DNA from: Bacteroidota bacterium
Lineage (GTDB): Bacteria; Bacteroidota; Bacteroidia; B-17B0; Aurantibacillaceae
Assembly (NCBI GenBank): GCA_947450025.1
Contig: CANFTW010000012.1
Coordinates: 1 to 64,000, forward strand
Direction: 5' to 3'
DNA: 64,000 nt
This document shows positions 1 to 8,012 of the stretch, piece after piece (within the stretch, counting starts at the first letter, position 1; every line of letters begins with the position of its first letter). The notes beneath the pieces are model-generated. The model was not told the DNA's origin and did no database searches. It saw nothing but the letters and a program-made list of their open reading frames with translations. The position numbers and the translations under genes were made by a program.

Positions 1-143
1 AATTCTGTGTTCAAGAATTTTCTCTTTCAAACAGACAGAAACGCTCAAGCCTCCGCTTGTCCGAATTTCTCTCCATTTTCAAGAGGTGTAGCGTTGCTTC
101 CGAACTTTGTTGAAAACTTTTGCTGCTTTACATAGGAGCGTGT

Positions 144-607
144 GTTAGCGGTTGCCATTTACATCTAGTTCTATTCGCTATAAATATAAACAGTATTGTT
201 AAGCTTCATATATTTTTGTCCTATTTTTACAGTATCATAGTCCAATGTCATTTGATAATTAGCAGTTGTCGGATATGTGTCTATGCTAAAAGTTTCACTT
301 TTAACTAAAGCACCACCAAATATTAATTGGTCATTTTTAATATACCAATTTTTAGAGTCCTCACGATTCGATACACCGTTTGTCGTTAGGTCGGTGTACC
401 CACTACTAGACGGTCCAATTGATAAGGTCTTTATTTGTTCAATGCTTATTCTATGTTTCCAAGTACCAACAAATTCACTATGATTCTTAGCTACCTTTTT
501 TTTACAAGATAATAGCAAAGAAATGCAGAGTATTAATATTATGAAATGTCTCACTTAGTTCTGTTAGTATTTTTATTTTGTATGTCTGTCAAATGGTTAC
601 CGCTAAC
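144..607. repeat. 17-nt inverted repeat flanking a lipoprotein gene
   Basis: GTTAGCGGTTGCCATTT at 144-160 is repeated in inverted orientation at 591-607 (AAATGGTTACCGCTAAC), with 15 of 17 positions matching. The pair brackets exactly one gene (171-554). This looks like the ends of a mobile cassette-like unit or of a repeat family. No transposase or integrase is present. Confidence 0.6.
171..554 (-). CDS. small lipoprotein of unknown function
   Basis: This is a 127-aa predicted lipoprotein. Residues 1-17 form a signal sequence ending in the lipobox L-L-S-C followed by K-K-K, typical of Bacteroidota outer-membrane lipoproteins. The mature part is short and polar, with E-F-V-G-T-W near its start. 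That resembles the opening of lipocalin-like small lipoproteins, but the similarity is too weak for a family call. The gene stands alone and is flanked by the 17-nt inverted repeats at 144-160 and 591-607. The DNA around it is rich in palindromes and contains no housekeeping genes, so it is probably accessory. Confidence 0.65.
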   Translation of the reverse strand: MRHFIILILCISLLLSCKKKVAKNHSEFVGTWKHRISIEQIKTLSIGPSSSGYTDLTTNGVSNREDSKNWYIKNDQLIFGGALVKSETFSIDTYPTTANYQMTLDYDTVKIGQKYMKLNNTVYIYSE

Positions 608-790
608 GGTTGGCGGCTTTGCCTTGTGCGAATTTTGAAACACTCTCTTGTCTAAACGCCGAAATGTTTGTTTATTGCACAAATGCTGCCTCTTTTTTTG
701 CTTACTTAAAAATACAACTTTCTGCGTAGCAGGCAAAATGTAAGCAAAAAACTTATACTTCCGCTCGCATAAGGCAAAGGTGCTGTTATG
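602..790. repeat. large imperfect palindromic element
   Basis: The outer arms GGCTTTGCCTTGTGCG (about 614-629) and CGCATAAGGCAAAGGTGC (about 765-782) are complementary with few mismatches. An inner pair TTTTTTTGCTTAC / GTAAGCAAAAAAC (about 693-705 and 742-754) is also complementary. The outer edges carry CTAAC and GTTATG. The nested-stem architecture resembles a recombination site or repeat module such as an integron attC-like site, but no integrase is seen. Confidence 0.5.
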
Positions 791-1155
791 TTTCAGTGCG
801 CCCTACTTAGTTAACACACAGGTACGTGTCCGCATATTTTTTTATGAGGTTAGTTGGTCAGTCTGCCGAATGTTTAGTTTGGAACATAGTTTTTAGTTTT
901 TACTGTGCGATAGGGAAGGCAATTTGAAAAATTGCTTGTTCTAATAACCACACAGGCGGGGAGGAAATTTTGAAAGCTTATTTGGCGCAAACTAAAATTA
1001 TTGCCTTTGAAAATAAGCGACCAAATGTGCTTGCAAAATGTGCGGCTGATTACACACAGGTCAATACACTTAGGTCTATGCACACAGGTCAGCAAATTGT
1101 GGCGGTTTAGTGGTCTATGCGGTTAGGTCGATTTACATTTAGGTCGACAGTAGCT
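791..1155. other. non-coding stretch with short repeated words
   Basis: No convincing gene was found here. The stretch contains repeated words such as CACACAGGTC, TTAGGTC and GGTCTATGC, and a short inverted pair GCTTATTT / AAATAAGC (about 977-1020). In composition it resembles the palindromic element just upstream and the one at 9.9 kb. Confidence 0.4.
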
Positions 1156-1357
1156 AGTTTTACTTTTTCACCTCCTAGTTCTATTGTCATACCCGCTAGT
1201 TCTAAAGTCACACCTACGAGTTTTATTATTGTAGTAGCAAGAAATACTTTTACACCTAAGAGTTCTAAGGTTGTACCCACGAGTTCTAAAGTTTTACTAA
1301 TGAGTTCTAATATTGCAGTTGTTGGTTCTAACTTTACACCTTCGAGTTTTAAGAATC
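1156..1357. repeat. 21-bp-period tandem repeat, about 9.5 degenerate units
   Basis: AGTTCTAAAGTxxxACCxxxG-like units begin at 1156, 1177, 1198, 1219, 1240, 1261, 1282, 1303, 1324 and 1345, so the period is exactly 21 bp with no indels. Because 21 is a multiple of three, both strands stay open in one frame. Plus encodes S-S-K-V-x-P-T-like heptads (open from 1117 to 1389). Minus encodes V-G-V-T-L-E-L-like heptads but has no good start codon. I do not call a gene here. Confidence 0.8.
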
Positions 1358-1378
1358 GGGAAGCCTGTTTTGTTTTTA

Positions 1379-1864
1379 TTATTGGTTAAAATAAGTCAAA
1401 AAATTAATGCCTTTTGAAACAAACTCAGAATAAATTAAAATGGGATAAGAAATAGCCCAAACAAAAATTAACAAAAAAACATACCATCCTTTTGATTTGA
1501 TATTTTCAATTTCTTGCTCTATTAAAAATAATGAAAATGATAGTAATATAAACATTAGAATAGCAGGGTATGTGGGCTGAACCAATATTGCAATGCAGAA
1601 TAATATGTATAATGGCCGATGAGCATTTATTAATATTTCATTTTTAAACCAAACTGTTCGAGGTTTATACACATCCATCCAAGCTACTGGATCACCATAT
1701 TGCTGTCTCATTCTTGCATGAGCATCGCATTCTTCAACTAAATGCTTTAAGACCGTCTCGTATCGCTTTTTATCCTTTGACGATTTTAGACTTGCTGCCA
1801 TAAATAAGGATAATAGCCCACTCATGGTCTTTAGTAATGGAATTATAAATAATGAAAAAATCAT
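1379..1864 (-). CDS. integral membrane protein of unknown function
   Basis: This is a 161-aa protein. There is a hydrophobic N-terminal segment (residues 1-24), a central hydrophilic part with many charged residues (about 28-75), then two or three hydrophobic stretches (about 80-115 and 128-152), giving a likely 3-4-pass membrane protein. No family is recognised. Its start overlaps the stop of the upstream gene by 4 nt (ATGA at 1861-1864), so the two are almost certainly co-transcribed and translationally coupled. The pair lies in an accessory region beside the 21-bp repeat. Its role is unknown. Confidence 0.6.
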   Translation of the reverse strand: MIFSLFIIPLLKTMSGLLSLFMAASLKSSKDKKRYETVLKHLVEECDAHARMRQQYGDPVAWMDVYKPRTVWFKNEILINAHRPLYILFCIAILVQPTYPAILMFILLSFSLFLIEQEIENIKSKGWYVFLLIFVWAISYPILIYSEFVSKGINFLTYFNQ

Positions 1865-2550
1865 GGATTGAAATGTCTATTTAAACAGATATGCCTATCA
1901 TTAATAATTTTTTTGTAAAACTCAAATACATTTTGCCTCTTATATATCTCGGTTCTGTAAGTTGGTTTTGTAAACGGAATGAAATAGTTTTTAGTTACCT
2001 TATTTCTCACTGTTATTTGTAATTCAGATAAGAGATTAATGTTTAACAACTCCTTAATTTCATTAATATGAATTAAATGATATTCTTCTTTAATAAGATA
2101 AATATCTTTTAATGTAACCTCTTTGGCTTTTTCAGGCATATCAATAATGAAATCATTAAATAATTTTGGTACGTTACTAGGGTCTTCAAAAAAGGGGTCA
2201 GCAACAATTGAAATAAAATCTTCTGTTAGTATATAATCAAACCAATTAAACGAAATAAATAATGCCTTAATTAAATCAAGTTCTTGAATTGTAGTTGTGT
2301 TTGTCAATTCAAAATTCATTCTATACTTATTCAAAATCGAATTCATTTCATCATAACCACATCCTTTAAGTTCTGAAATTAATTGAAACAAGTTGTATGC
2401 GCTAATATTGTAATTAAACACATCATTAGAAATATTAACATGGGCATTAGTTCGATCTGTACTCCAATTCCCATTTATTTTATATGTTACAAACTTTGGT
2501 ATCGGATTATCCAAACAAAAGTTAGAATTTCCTTTTACTAAAAGTTCCAT
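1861..2550 (-). CDS. cytoplasmic protein of unknown function
   Basis: This is a 229-aa protein without signal peptide or membrane segment, rich in Asn, Ile and Lys. I do not recognise a domain. It is the first gene of a two-gene minus-strand operon and overlaps the membrane-protein gene downstream by 4 nt. A 31-bp perfect palindrome (2627-2657) lies about 80 bp upstream of its start and could be an operator. A gene pair of a soluble and a membrane protein in an accessory region would fit a toxin/immunity or defence pair, but nothing in the sequence proves that. Confidence 0.6.
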   Translation of the reverse strand: MELLVKGNSNFCLDNPIPKFVTYKINGNWSTDRTNAHVNISNDVFNYNISAYNLFQLISELKGCGYDEMNSILNKYRMNFELTNTTTIQELDLIKALFISFNWFDYILTEDFISIVADPFFEDPSNVPKLFNDFIIDMPEKAKEVTLKDIYLIKEEYHLIHINEIKELLNINLLSELQITVRNKVTKNYFIPFTKPTYRTEIYKRQNVFEFYKKIINDRHICLNRHFNP

Positions 2551-2626
2551 AGTTCTGTAATATTTTTAATTTTCGTCATTTTTTAACTCGAAATAAGCAT
2601 TTTTATAATAAAATGATGTATCCTAA

Positions 2627-2657
2627 TTTAAGATAAAAATACAATTTTTATCTTAAA
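2627..2657. promoter_or_regulatory. 31-bp perfect AT-rich palindrome upstream of the 2550-1379 operon
   Basis: TTTAAGATAAAAAT (2627-2640), three nucleotides, then ATTTTTATCTTAAA (2644-2657) form perfect 14-nt complementary arms. It lies between the terminator at 2716-2740 and the start at 2550, in the promoter zone of the minus operon. Operator or hairpin; function unknown. Confidence 0.5.
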
Positions 2658-2715
2658 ATTAAAGCTTATTTTCACTTATTGTGGGATTGACCAACCAACT
2701 GTGTAAACAAAAGAA

Positions 2716-2740
2716 AGGGTAGCCTTTTGGCTACCCTTGT
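2716..2740 (-). terminator. intrinsic terminator of the 254-aa protein gene
   Basis: On the minus strand AAGGGTAGCC, loop AAAA, GGCTACCCTT is followed by a T-rich run. It sits 23 bp beyond the stop at 2763. Confidence 0.85.
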
Positions 2741-2762
2741 CGTTTTTGATGATTTTAAAAAT

Positions 2763-3527
2763 TTATTTCTTAACGACCTTAACAAACTTTATTGAACTTA
2801 CTTGTCCGTACTCTGCGCTTGTTGCTCCAAACTTACCTTTGATATAAGCCTTTACCGCTTTTGCTAATACGATTAACGCATCAGGGTTTTCGTAAAGGAT
2901 TTTGTTTCGGGCAATTCTTGCGTTACTAACTTTAGCGTAACTTGTATAAGCTCCAGTGTTGACAGTTTTTAAGTTGGCTAACATTGTTTGCAATGTTGTA
3001 ACTTTTAACGCTGTTTCTGTTGGGTTATACGCAGGAACCGAAGCTAATAATTTGATAATCTTATCATAGTGTTCAATAAGGTTATCGAAACTTTGTTGAG
3101 ATACCGAAACTGTTTTCTTTACAGGTAAAGTTGTTTTGTTCGCGTTATCTTCACTAGGGTCGGCAACAATTCCTGAATCTGCTTTTGTTAATTTAGAACC
3201 TTGCACTTTAGCGTTAAGTGTTTTGTAATCCTTTATGGTTTGCTCGTTTGCACCAACTGAAACTAAGGTGTTTAATAAACGGGTTGATAAACCTTTTAAG
3301 GGTTCAAAAGCAATCTCTCTGCCGTTTGTTGCATTTTTCCAACCGTTGTATTCATTTTTAACGGTGGTTAATGCACCTTGTGCATTTGTAAGAACGGTTT
3401 GTAAATTGGTAATTGCTAAGTTTGCTGCTGATGGTGTATAGTTTGTACCATACGTTAACAGTAAAGCAATTAAGTGATCGAAATTAGCGGTGTTTTTTGC
3501 GTGACCGCTTTCTATATAAGTTGACAT
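2763..3527 (-). CDS. 254-aa protein of unknown function, possibly helical
   Basis: No signal peptide or membrane segment is visible. The sequence is Ala/Thr/Leu/Lys-rich with two similar halves: residues about 18-105 and about 145-235 share L-x-T-x-L-Q-T-x-L-x-N and Y-x-x-W/Y-x-N-A-R patterns. This suggests an internally duplicated alpha-helical fold. The halves are joined by a Lys/Thr/Ser-rich linker (about 110-143). Proteins of this kind occur in other Bacteroidota as conserved hypotheticals, but I cannot name a family. It is a single-gene transcription unit with its own terminator at 2716-2740. Function unknown. Confidence 0.7.
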   Translation of the reverse strand: MSTYIESGHAKNTANFDHLIALLLTYGTNYTPSAANLAITNLQTVLTNAQGALTTVKNEYNGWKNATNGREIAFEPLKGLSTRLLNTLVSVGANEQTIKDYKTLNAKVQGSKLTKADSGIVADPSEDNANKTTLPVKKTVSVSQQSFDNLIEHYDKIIKLLASVPAYNPTETALKVTTLQTMLANLKTVNTGAYTSYAKVSNARIARNKILYENPDALIVLAKAVKAYIKGKFGATSAEYGQVSSIKFVKVVKK

Positions 3528-3879
3528 GATTTTTAAATTTTAATTGTGAATTTATTTTTATCGGTGTTCTGCTTTACTTTAAGAAAGCGAGCAAGGAAGA
3601 GAAAGAGTTCGGGTGATTCTTTTTTCTTTTTGTGTTTTCAATATATCCGATTTTTAAGATTTAGGATATATAACGAACGATTGTGCCAAACGATATGTTA
3701 GGATTCTAAAGATTTGTTAAAACAAAAAAGCCACTTTGTAAGTGGCTTGATTTGGGAAATAAGTGGTTTAGTGTTTGTTGATATTTAGAAAGTGTATAAA
3801 TAACATTAATTTAATATGTTTTTTTGTAGTGTAGTAAAAATTAGTATAATTTAGTTAAATAAACTACTTAACTTTTTTT
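3528..3879. other. intergenic stretch with a lone hairpin
   Basis: No gene was found. A stem AAGCCACTTTGTAAGTGGCTT (about 3729-3749, 8-bp arms) reads as a terminator on the minus strand, followed there by TTTTTTG, yet no minus-strand gene precedes it. The rest is AT-rich. Confidence 0.5.
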
Positions 3880-3975
3880 ATGAAAAAAATAATCTAAAGT
3901 GCAATATTTATTGTTGGTTCAGTTTTTATTGCAAATGCACAAAACACTATTCCTACAACGACTTGCACAGGAGCC
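3880..3975 (+). pseudogene. signal-peptide segment with an in-frame stop, upstream of the 3976 gene
   Basis: ATG at 3880 begins M-K-K-I-I, then TAA (3895-3897), then continues in the same frame as S-A-I-F-I-V-G-S-V-F-I-A-N-A-Q into the downstream reading frame (3976 is exactly in phase). Together these make a textbook Bacteroidota signal peptide ending A-N-A-Q, interrupted by one stop codon at position 6. Either the gene is inactivated for export, the stop is read through, or it is a sequencing error. Confidence 0.85.
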
Positions 3976-5028
3976 ATGAAAATTAATGACTCTCTAAACG
4001 TGAATAAAGATATTACTGCTTTAGGTGATATTACATCTAAAGGTGAGGTTGTTGCTACTGATACAATGAGAGCTCAGAAAGATATTATAATTGATGGAAA
4101 CGCAAAAGTAGGAGGTGATTTATCTATTACAGGCCAAAGTTTTTTTGAGCAAGAAATAATTTTAAAAAAAGGGCTTTTATTCGATAATTCTAAAGGAATA
4201 AGTTATACGCCTATGAGTGGAACCACTCCTAATAAATTCAGTTATGGAAATAAAGTTTTAGGTATACCTGAGAAAAATTGTGCAGCTGGTCCTCAACCAT
4301 GGGCAAATCATCAATTTGGAGGTATGCTACAAATTTATGATGCAGACCCAAATACAGGAGCTTATATAACAAATAGTGGGCTTTTAAATTTTCAAACTTG
4401 GACAGGGGGCAGTTCAATCGATGCAAGTGTTGGAGCAAATACTTTATGGACAGGGAAATTATTACTTAATTATTTTTGTGGTAATGATGTTTCTATTTGT
4501 CAAGGAACATATGGAGGAATTGTAGGTACAGGAAAAAATGTGGAAATTGGATTTCCAACAACAAATATACAAACAGCTTTAAATATGGGATTGCCTTTAG
4601 GGATAACAAAAGCTATAGATATTTTTAATCCAGTTATAAATAAAGAAGTTTTTCAAATAAAGGCCACTGGCGCCACATATATAGGTTCAGAAAAAGTAAA
4701 TGTCGGACCTCATACAGATGCAATGTTGACTGTTAGTGGGAAGGTAGCTTGTAAAGAAGTTAGAGTCTTTAATAATGCTAGCGGTTATTGGGCAGATTTT
4801 GTCTTTGAAAGAAATTATAAGTTAATGCCTATACTTGATGTTGAAAAGTTTTATCTTAAAAATAAACATTTACCAAATATACCAACGGCGAAACAAATTG
4901 AAGAAAATGGAAATGATTTAGCTAAAACAGATGCATTATTATTACAAAAAATAGAAGAACTTACTTTGTATATTGTGCAACAACAAAAAGAAATTGAAGA
5001 GTTAAAAAATAAAATCATAAAAAAATAA
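3976..5028 (+). CDS. cell-surface tail-fibre-like protein (intact body, broken leader)
   Basis: The body has 350 aa from the first internal ATG; the original protein would have started at 3880. Residues about 1-60 contain repeated D-I-T-S-K-G-E/V-x-x-D-x-x-x-beta-strand-like repeats, as in fibre or adhesin stalks. The C-terminus has K-H-L-P-N-I-P-x-A-K-x-I-E-E-N-G followed by a coiled coil with L-L-x-K-I-E-E-L-T-L-Y-I-x-x-Q-x-K-E-I. This is a signature of a large Bacteroidota surface-protein family related to tail-fibre/S74-type C-terminal regions. Without the leader the protein would stay in the cytoplasm. Four further genes for exported proteins follow on the same strand. Confidence 0.7.
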   Translation: MKINDSLNVNKDITALGDITSKGEVVATDTMRAQKDIIIDGNAKVGGDLSITGQSFFEQEIILKKGLLFDNSKGISYTPMSGTTPNKFSYGNKVLGIPEKNCAAGPQPWANHQFGGMLQIYDADPNTGAYITNSGLLNFQTWTGGSSIDASVGANTLWTGKLLLNYFCGNDVSICQGTYGGIVGTGKNVEIGFPTTNIQTALNMGLPLGITKAIDIFNPVINKEVFQIKATGATYIGSEKVNVGPHTDAMLTVSGKVACKEVRVFNNASGYWADFVFERNYKLMPILDVEKFYLKNKHLPNIPTAKQIEENGNDLAKTDALLLQKIEELTLYIVQQQKEIEELKNKIIKK

Positions 5029-5032
5029 TATT

Positions 5033-5629
5033 TTGAACAATTGTTTTGTTAAGTATTCGATTACATTTTTTTTATTTTCTTTTTTGTGTATTTCATGTAA
5101 GAAATATCCCGAAGATGCAAAATGGAGTAAAAATACTGTTAAGGATCGATTGTTAAATAAATGGGAATTGAAAGAATGTTTGGTTAATAATATTGATTCA
5201 ATTGATGCTATATACACACTTATTCAAGATAATTCATGCGACCTTCAAATTGATACATTGAATTACTCATTGAGAAATATAATACTCGAATTTAAATATT
5301 ATACCACTAAAAACGGTGGACTTAAAGAGGAAAATTATAGCTCAAATTTAAGTAATGCAAATATATTAAGTACAACAGCAAATAATTTATGTATAAACGT
5401 AGGTAATGTTAGTGATTTCGAATTATCAAAAAACAAAAATGCGATTCATTTTAAAAATGAAATATTAGAGTTTCCTTATTTTGTAACAAATTCAAACTAT
5501 AAGACTCGTATTTTATTTAATTTAAAAAATAATGATTGGGATATAAGAAAATTAACAGATAAAGAATTAATACTCGAAACAACTAATTCTTTTAGTGAAA
5601 AAGTAAAATTAAAATTTAATCGATTATGA
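5033..5629 (+). CDS. lipoprotein of unknown function
   Basis: This is a 198-aa protein starting at TTG (5033), 4 nt after the previous stop. A hydrophobic signal sequence ends in F-L-C-I-S-C-K-K, so Cys22 is the predicted lipidated residue. The mature part has the look of lipocalin-like or DUF4923-like small lipoproteins (K-W-E-L-K-E-C near the start, K-E-L-I-L-E-T near the end), but no definite family is assigned. Its stop overlaps the ATG of the next gene by 4 nt (5626-5629), so it is in one operon with the 794-aa T9SS protein. Confidence 0.65.
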   Translation: MNNCFVKYSITFFLFSFLCISCKKYPEDAKWSKNTVKDRLLNKWELKECLVNNIDSIDAIYTLIQDNSCDLQIDTLNYSLRNIILEFKYYTTKNGGLKEENYSSNLSNANILSTTANNLCINVGNVSDFELSKNKNAIHFKNEILEFPYFVTNSNYKTRILFNLKNNDWDIRKLTDKELILETTNSFSEKVKLKFNRL

Positions 5630-8010
5630 AGTATAAATTATTCTATCTATTTGTGTTTTTTGAAATATTGGCTTATAGTCAAGATTATGTAACGCTTCAT
5701 AATAGGTATTGGTATTATAGGACTAGATTGCGAAATGATTTTATGAAAGTTGGATTAACAAATGGTTGTAGTATACCGATGGGGCAAAGAGGGCTAGGAT
5801 ATGAGCCTTATAGTTCTACACCTAATTATTTTTTTACTGATGATCCAAGCAGTGGATCTACTACAAAATGGGGAGATGCTATGGGGGAGTTAGGTTATTA
5901 TATAGGAGTATTAGCAACTGAATATAATTTGTTATCTCGGAATAACCAAGAGACTGATAGTGTTCGTTATGAATTGTATTGTGCACTCCAAGCTTTAAAT
6001 AGAATGGATTATTATGCAGAGCCATACTTCACTCAAGCAATTGCAAATTCAACAAATCCACAAACATTTGGAGCGTCATTTAATGGGTTTATGTTGCGTG
6101 ATGATGTACCTATTGATTTTGTGCAAAATAACATGAAGAGTTTTAATTATTTTGGTAATAGAGGTTTTTGTAGTAAGGTTAAAGTCAATAGTATTTCCAC
6201 AACATCGGGAAATGGCGCCCAACAGCAAGGAGAGACTTATGTGCCACCAGATTGGGTGCATAATAAGCCAGGTTATTGGACAAAAAATTACGCAGGTTCT
6301 TATATAAGTCAAGACAATTGGATTAATTGTATTGTAGGATTAGCATTAGTTAGAAAGTTTATCCCGTCAGGAATAAATTACAAAAACATGTCTTTTATGG
6401 ATGGAAATGGCTCTGATATAAGCCAAGAGGCATTTTCAATTGCATTAAGAGTAATGAATTATTTTAAGCAAGATGCAAATTGGGCCTTAAAATATCCGGC
6501 AGGTAATTTTATAGGGAGTGATTGGGGAGGGATTGGAGCAGGATTGGCTTTTGCTCATGCTGAGGCATTGAATAAAATAGACCAAAAGAAATGGGGGCAT
6601 TATGTACAACCAGATCCATTGTCATTTAATAATTGGTGTGAATATAATGATTGGAGACACGATGGTAATTGGCTTGTTCAATTATATAAAAATACTGTAG
6701 CTATTCCATTGATGTATACTAATTATTTATCTTCATCACACGCATCGGGGAGTTTAGGTAATTTGTATACTCAATTGCCACTTATCGTAAATCCAAACGG
6801 TGAATCAGTTTATAAAGCTAATTTGTATTACGATTCAACAAATCCTGACGTTGCAGTCCAAACTTCTAATTTATCAGCTGTTTGTAATTGTGAATATACA
6901 TTTAGGGGAGTTGATACAAAAGATAAATTACAAATGCACATAAATCATCATCAGATATGGCATCCTGAGTTAATACGAGTTGTTCTACACGGGGAAGGAA
7001 GTTGCCATACTACTCAACTTAATACCAGTTATTACAACGCTGCAATTAGCCTCATTTCTACAGCACCATGTGAAGGACCTTATAATTGGAAATATGAAGA
7101 TACAGGTCCTATTTATGGACCAAATAATCAAAATGAATTTTGGCATACTCAGACACAATTAGATCATCCAGAAAGCAGAGAGAAAAATGGTTGGATTGCC
7201 GAGTTTAATGGAATTGATTATATGTTATATCATAATCTAGTTACTATTATTGATGCCGAAAAATACGGAATGAATAATACAAAACAGATGGTGGATTTAG
7301 GACGAAGGCATATTACAACGCCTTACCCATGGGTAGTGTCTGGAACTACATGGGGAACAACTACTAAACCAGCAGTTGTTAAAGCATATGAATATATAAC
7401 AGCAAATAATACAGTGGGTACGCCATACTTTTTATTTACGAATGTCTCTTATCTTGCAGGAAAGGAAATTACATTAGGAGATGGCTTTTCTGCTACAAAT
7501 CAAGGGTATTTTACCGCTGCTATTCAGCAGTTTGATTGCTCTGAAGTTTTAAGTAATCCTTTAGACCCTTCTGTTAATGCAAGAATTGCAACGAGTAATC
7601 AAAACAATAATGAGGAAACTATCTATCCCGATTTGTTGCCTACTAGTTATACAAAAAATAGTTATATTGAAGAATCAGCTTTAGACGAAATGAATAGTGA
7701 TGTAACATATAGTCCTAAATTAGTAAGCAGTGACTCGTTAAAAATCACTTCTAGTTCAATTTTGGATAAAAATTTGGTAGCTGAATTAGCGCCAAACCCT
7801 TCAAATGGATTAACTAAACTCTATTTATCAAAACCTGAATTAGTTAAAACAATAGAAGTTTTAGATCCATTAGGAAAATTATTATTTACAATTTCTTCAA
7901 TATCATATTCAAACGATATAGAATTTGGTGGAATTAGTAAAGGAATTTACTCAATTGCAATTAGAGGTGTTGAAAATGATGTTTTAGTTAAAAAAATAGT
8001 TATACAATAG
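5626..8010 (+). CDS. T9SS-secreted 794-aa protein of unknown function
   Basis: A short signal peptide (residues about 1-19, ending A-Y-S-Q) is followed by a large Trp/Tyr/Asn-rich globular region (about 20-590). This has many aromatic residues and helical-looking segments (W-G-D-A-M-G-E-L-G-Y-Y-I-G-V-L-A and others) and recalls alpha/alpha-barrel carbohydrate-active proteins, without a recognisable catalytic motif. Residues about 595-640 (T-L-G-D-G-F-S-A) resemble the short beta repeats found before sorting domains. The last roughly 75 residues (L-A-P-N-P-S-N-G ... K-G-I-Y-S-I ... K-K-I-V-I-Q) are a type A T9SS C-terminal domain. It is coupled to the lipoprotein gene upstream (4-nt overlap). 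Confidence 0.75.
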   Translation: MKYKLFYLFVFFEILAYSQDYVTLHNRYWYYRTRLRNDFMKVGLTNGCSIPMGQRGLGYEPYSSTPNYFFTDDPSSGSTTKWGDAMGELGYYIGVLATEYNLLSRNNQETDSVRYELYCALQALNRMDYYAEPYFTQAIANSTNPQTFGASFNGFMLRDDVPIDFVQNNMKSFNYFGNRGFCSKVKVNSISTTSGNGAQQQGETYVPPDWVHNKPGYWTKNYAGSYISQDNWINCIVGLALVRKFIPSGINYKNMSFMDGNGSDISQEAFSIALRVMNYFKQDANWALKYPAGNFIGSDWGGIGAGLAFAHAEALNKIDQKKWGHYVQPDPLSFNNWCEYNDWRHDGNWLVQLYKNTVAIPLMYTNYLSSSHASGSLGNLYTQLPLIVNPNGESVYKANLYYDSTNPDVAVQTSNLSAVCNCEYTFRGVDTKDKLQMHINHHQIWHPELIRVVLHGEGSCHTTQLNTSYYNAAISLISTAPCEGPYNWKYEDTGPIYGPNNQNEFWHTQTQLDHPESREKNGWIAEFNGIDYMLYHNLVTIIDAEKYGMNNTKQMVDLGRRHITTPYPWVVSGTTWGTTTKPAVVKAYEYITANNTVGTPYFLFTNVSYLAGKEITLGDGFSATNQGYFTAAIQQFDCSEVLSNPLDPSVNARIATSNQNNNEETIYPDLLPTSYTKNSYIEESALDEMNSDVTYSPKLVSSDSLKITSSSILDKNLVAELAPNPSNGLTKLYLSKPELVKTIEVLDPLGKLLFTISSISYSNDIEFGGISKGIYSIAIRGVENDVLVKKIVIQ

Positions 8011-8012
8011 TG

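Noticed and set aside
1117-1389. Open plus-strand frame of 90 codons across the 21-bp repeat
   Set aside because: The frame is open because the repeat period is a multiple of three; composition is unlike a normal protein and no start signal is evident. Recorded as a repeat.
3729-3749. Terminator of an unseen minus-strand gene
   Set aside because: The hairpin is good, but no minus-strand frame ends there. Kept only as a hairpin in the intergenic description.
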